NCBI GenBank assembly: GCA_904501865.1
Contig: CAJGCF010000012.1
Location: 1-25,225, forward strand
Direction: 5' to 3'
Length of the DNA: 25,225 bases
Source: an uncultured Clostridia bacterium
Lineage (GTDB): Bacteria; Bacillota; Clostridia; Oscillospirales; CAG-272
Under the pieces are notes generated by a model. The model was not told where the DNA came from and searched no databases. It worked only from the letters and a program-made list of their open reading frames with translations. How positions within the stretch are numbered: the stretch's first letter is position 1; each line of letters opens with the position of its first letter. Positions 22,432-25,225 of this stretch are shown here, piece by piece. The translations under genes and the position numbers were made by a program.

Positions 22432-22953
22432 ATGAAAAAAATTATTACCGCTTTGCTTATAGCTTGTATGCTGGTAAGCTGTATTGCAGTTCTTTCTTCT
22501 TGCAATCTCTTCTCTTCTAAAGTTAAGCCCGAGCTTGACCTTGAGGATGCAAAGGATGCACTTGAAGACGAGGACTATTTGGTTGTATACGTTGATGACG
22601 AAGATGATCTTGACGTAGGAATGAGGGAGTCGCTTTACGCTTACAACGACGACGAGGACGGATTGTACATCATCGTTTACGCTGACAGCAAGCTGGCAAC
22701 ATGGGCTTACGAGGAGCTCAAGGCTGAGTACGACGCAGAGGTAGACGAGCTCAAGCGCGAGATTGATAAGCTTGAACACATTCTCGACAAGTACGAGGAC
22801 GACCTTGACAGCGACGAAGTAGATGACTACGAGGACGAAATAAAGGACCTTAAGAAAGATCTTAAGAAAATGGAAGAAGAATATACATTCGGCAAGAGCG
22901 GCTCTACCGTTTGGTACGGAACAGTAAGAGCTGCCGAGGATTCCAAGGGCTGA
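22432..22953 (+). CDS. Acidic coiled-coil lipoprotein, function unknown
   Basis: 173-residue predicted lipoprotein. The signal peptide has a KK start, a hydrophobic core and lipobox L21-S-S-C24. The mature part is strongly acidic, with runs such as DVDDEDD-like clusters, a short beta-rich region (residues about 50-85: YLVVYVDDEDDL, GLYIIVYADS) and a long charged helix (about 95-150) with heptad-like spacing suggesting a coiled coil. I recognise no named domain; the first region loosely resembles a periplasmic-type alpha/beta fold, but this is not firm. ATG 22432 follows GGAGG by 8 nt. Monocistronic, with its own promoter, operator-like dyad and terminator, so its expression is probably regulated. 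Confidence 0.88.
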   Translation: MKKIITALLIACMLVSCIAVLSSCNLFSSKVKPELDLEDAKDALEDEDYLVVYVDDEDDLDVGMRESLYAYNDDEDGLYIIVYADSKLATWAYEELKAEYDAEVDELKREIDKLEHILDKYEDDLDSDEVDDYEDEIKDLKKDLKKMEEEYTFGKSGSTVWYGTVRAAEDSKG

Positions 22954-22970
22954 TATACATACACCTTTAA

Positions 22971-22998
22971 CGGACACCCCCCGGGTGTCCGTTTTTTA
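22971..22998 (+). terminator. Rho-independent terminator after the lipoprotein gene
   Basis: A 9-bp stem, CGGACACCC with GGGTGTCCG and a 3-nt loop, is followed by TTTTTT, 17 nt after the stop. Confidence 0.92.
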
Positions 22999-23002
22999 TT
23001 TG

Positions 23003-23031
23003 TTGACAAAAACAGGTGCGCGTTATATAAT
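23003..23031 (+). promoter_or_regulatory. Perfect consensus sigma-A promoter of the M32 peptidase gene
   Basis: TTGACA (23003-23008), 17-bp spacer, TATAAT (23026-23031), starting 5 nt after the previous terminator. Confidence 0.9.
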
Positions 23032-23067
23032 ATAAATAATTGATACTTTGAAAGGAATTAGCAGAAT

Positions 23068-24570
23068 ATGAATATAACTGAATCTCTTGAAAAATTAAAT
23101 GATCTTCAAGCAAAGCTCAGCGCTTACGGACACGCTATGTCTATTATATACTACGATGCGGCGACAGTCGCGCCTCGAGGAACAGCCCAAAACCGCGCCA
23201 GAGCTCTCTCCGTGCTTAGCGAGGAAACGTATAAGCTTTCAACCTCAGAGGAGACAGTCTCCCTGCTCGAATATCTTGACGAGCATAGAAACGAGCTTTC
23301 AGAAAAAGAAACGCGCACGGTATATCTCGCACTTAAAGATATAAAGGAAATGAAGAAAATCCCTATGGACGAATATATCGCCTATCAGGAGCTTTTAGTC
23401 GAAGCAGACGACGTATGGCACAGAGCCAAGGAGCAGAGCAACTTTAACCTTTTTTGCCCTCTGCTTGAGAAAATTTTTGCGACAAACGTGAAATTCGCAA
23501 AATATTGCGCGCCCGATATGGAGCCCTACAACTATTGCCTCAACAAGTACGAGACGGGCTTGACCATGGAAAAATGCGACGAGTTCTTTGCAACCCTCAA
23601 GGAAAGAATAGTCCCCCTTATAAAAAGAATAGGAAATGCCGAGAAAACAGACGATTCCTGCCTGTTTGGACAGTTTGACGAGGCATCTCAGGAGAAATTC
23701 TCCTACGAGCTTATGCGGACTATGGGAATAGACCTTGATCACTGCGGTCTTGGCACCACAGAACACCCATTTACCACTAGCATAGGCTCACATCACGACG
23801 TGCGTATAACCACCAATTACGATCCCTCAAACCTTTCTTATTCTATGTTCAGCGTAATACACGAGGGCGGTCATGCGCTTTACGATATGAATTCCGCGGA
23901 TGATCTTGCATATACTCTGCTTGACGGCGGCGTGTCTATGGGTATCCACGAAAGCCAGAGCCGTTTCTACGAAAATCTCCTTGGACGCAGTGAGGAATTT
24001 ATCAATTATATATTCCCCAAAATGCAGGAATGCTTCCCAGAGCAGTTAAAGAACGTCACCGCAGACGAGGTCTACAAGGCAATAAATCTCGTTACTCCCT
24101 CACTTATACGCACCGAGGCAGACGAGGTGACCTACTGTCTGCACGTTATGATACGATATGAGCTCGAAAAGGCGGTCATCGGCGGCACTCTCGCGGTCAA
24201 GGATCTGCCGTCAGAGTGGAACAGGCTTTACAAGGAATACCTCGGGGTTGACGTTCCCGACGACAAAAGAGGTGTGCTTCAGGACAGTCATTGGTCTGGT
24301 GGCGGCATAGGCTACTTCCCTTCCTACGCACTCGGAAGTGCGTACGGCGCGCATCTGCTCGCAAAAATGAAGGAGACGGTCGACGTTGAAAAATGTCTGC
24401 GCGAGGGCAATTTTGCTCCCATAAATGAGTGGAATCGCGAGCACATCTGGAAGTACGGCTGTCTTAAGGAGCCCGCAGAGCTGCTCGAGGCGGCTTTGGG
24501 TGAAAAATTTGATCCCACGTACTACACAGACTACCTTGAGAAAAAATATTCGCGCATATACTCCCTTTAA
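23068..24570 (+). CDS. M32 family metallocarboxypeptidase (carboxypeptidase Taq type)
   Basis: 500-residue cytoplasmic zinc carboxypeptidase that removes C-terminal residues from peptides; length equals the family norm. All M32 signatures are visible: EHPF and DVRITT before the active site, H265-E266-G-G-H269 (HExxH) in IHEGGHALYD, HESQSRFYEN with the third zinc ligand, IRTEADEVTY and GIGYFPSYALG. No signal peptide is present. The ATG follows AGGA by 11 nt, a rather long spacing. It is read from its own promoter; only a weak 5-bp hairpin with TTTTT (24598-24615) was seen after the stop. Confidence 0.96.
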   Translation: MNITESLEKLNDLQAKLSAYGHAMSIIYYDAATVAPRGTAQNRARALSVLSEETYKLSTSEETVSLLEYLDEHRNELSEKETRTVYLALKDIKEMKKIPMDEYIAYQELLVEADDVWHRAKEQSNFNLFCPLLEKIFATNVKFAKYCAPDMEPYNYCLNKYETGLTMEKCDEFFATLKERIVPLIKRIGNAEKTDDSCLFGQFDEASQEKFSYELMRTMGIDLDHCGLGTTEHPFTTSIGSHHDVRITTNYDPSNLSYSMFSVIHEGGHALYDMNSADDLAYTLLDGGVSMGIHESQSRFYENLLGRSEEFINYIFPKMQECFPEQLKNVTADEVYKAINLVTPSLIRTEADEVTYCLHVMIRYELEKAVIGGTLAVKDLPSEWNRLYKEYLGVDVPDDKRGVLQDSHWSGGGIGYFPSYALGSAYGAHLLAKMKETVDVEKCLREGNFAPINEWNREHIWKYGCLKEPAELLEAALGEKFDPTYYTDYLEKKYSRIYSL

Positions 24571-24650
24571 AGCATCAAAATAACCAAACAGTTTTCCTAT
24601 GCTTTGCATATTTTTATATAAAGTGCTTTTTAAAAAATACGCTAAAGGTA

Positions 24651-24679
24651 TTGAAATAAAGGGAGATTTGTGTTATAAT
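24651..24679 (+). promoter_or_regulatory. Sigma-A promoter of asd
   Basis: TTGAAA (24651-24656), 17-bp spacer, TATAAT (24674-24679). The leader is about 60 nt with a 6-bp hairpin (AAACGC/GCGTTT); it is too short for a lysine riboswitch. Confidence 0.82.
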
Positions 24680-24743
24680 AAATCATCACTTTAGTACGCT
24701 AAATCAAAACGCCTTGTGATTGCGTTTGAGAATGGAGTTTTTT

Positions 24744-25225
24744 ATGGAAAAGATGAAGGTCGGCGTAGTTGGCGCCACAGGTATGGTAGGTCAGAGATTT
24801 TTGTCTCTGCTTGAAAATCACCCTTATTTTGAGGTCGTAGCTCTTGCGGCATCCAAAAACAGCGCCGGAAAGACTTACGAGGCGGCTTTGAACGGTCGCT
24901 GGAAGCTTGCGTCGCCTATGCCCGAGAAATACAAAGATATGGTAGTTATCGACGCCGAAAACATCGATGAGATGAAGGCTTGTCAGTTCGTTTTCTGCGC
25001 GGTCAATATGAAAAAGGACGAAATCAAAGCCCTTGAGGAAAAGTACGCAAAGGCAGAGATCCCCGTAGTCTCCAACAACTCGGCTCACCGTTGGACTCCC
25101 GACGTTCCTATGGTCATACCCGAGATCAACCCTGAGCATCTTGAGGTAATAAAATCACAGAGAGAAAGACTTGGAACAAAGCGCGGATTTATCGCCGTTA
25201 AGCCTAACTGCTCTATTCAGGCATA
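24744..25225 (+). CDS. asd: Aspartate-semialdehyde dehydrogenase, 3' end cut by window
   Basis: The first 160 codons are present. The enzyme reduces aspartyl phosphate to aspartate semialdehyde, the branch point to lysine, diaminopimelate, threonine and methionine. The N-terminus has the NADPH-binding VGVVGATGMVG (GATGMVG at 10-16). ASKNSAGKTYE, VSNNSAHRW and DVPMVIPEIN are typical of the archaeal/fungal-type Asd rather than the Bacillus type. The catalytic Cys is C156 in KPNCSIQ, four residues before the window ends. GGAG precedes ATG 24744 by 7 nt; ATG 24753 is a less likely alternative. Confidence 0.95.
   Translation, partial: MEKMKVGVVGATGMVGQRFLSLLENHPYFEVVALAASKNSAGKTYEAALNGRWKLASPMPEKYKDMVVIDAENIDEMKACQFVFCAVNMKKDEIKALEEKYAKAEIPVVSNNSAHRWTPDVPMVIPEINPEHLEVIKSQRERLGTKRGFIAVKPNCSIQA

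Noticed and set aside
24680..24743. Lysine riboswitch upstream of asd
   Set aside because: The leader is only about 60 nt, far shorter than the roughly 170-nt lysine aptamer, and has just one small hairpin.

Overview
The window is an ordinary core-chromosome segment of a low-to-mid GC, endospore-forming Firmicute of the class Clostridia, probably a gut relative of the Oscillospiraceae/Ruminococcaceae. Evidence: a full-length Spo0A with the classic C-terminal DNA-binding domain, a GerW/YtfJ-type sporulation protein, DUF2953, the lon-engB and scpA-scpB-dac-rluB gene orders known from Bacillus and Clostridia, consensus sigma-A promoters with 17-bp spacers, and strong GGAGG ribosome sites. No phage, IS element, CRISPR array, tRNA or rRNA is visible.

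Layout. 1-2424 (minus strand): a cut SpoU rRNA methyltransferase gene, then the infC-rpmI-rplT operon with a 187-nt attenuator-type leader; infC appears to start at AUA. 2717-2920: an independent promoter and a structured ~165-nt RNA with 6S RNA architecture. 3102-11847 (plus): nine closely packed genes, lon-engB-M50 protease-scpA-scpB-DUF2953-gerW-dac-rluB, ended by a strong terminator; they cover proteolysis, ribosome maturation, chromosome condensation, wall remodelling and rRNA pseudouridylation. 12091-13907: spo0A and a HAD hydrolase, each with its own promoter and (for spo0A) terminator. 13907-14069: an inverted-repeat element between convergent genes. 14071-17768 (minus): a GH106-like glycoside hydrolase and prmC. 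17971-18234: a small single-pass membrane protein. 18280-20056 (minus): DAHP synthase and a PlsC-type acyltransferase. 20312-22084 (minus): recA-recX. 22432-24570 (plus): an acidic coiled-coil lipoprotein with a dyad over its -10 box, and an M32 metallocarboxypeptidase. 24744-end: the start of asd.

The genes are mostly housekeeping. I do not see a convincing new multi-gene system. The items most worth following are non-coding: the AUA start and attenuator of infC, the 6S-like RNA, the 163-bp inverted-repeat element, and the operator-like dyad of the lipoprotein gene.
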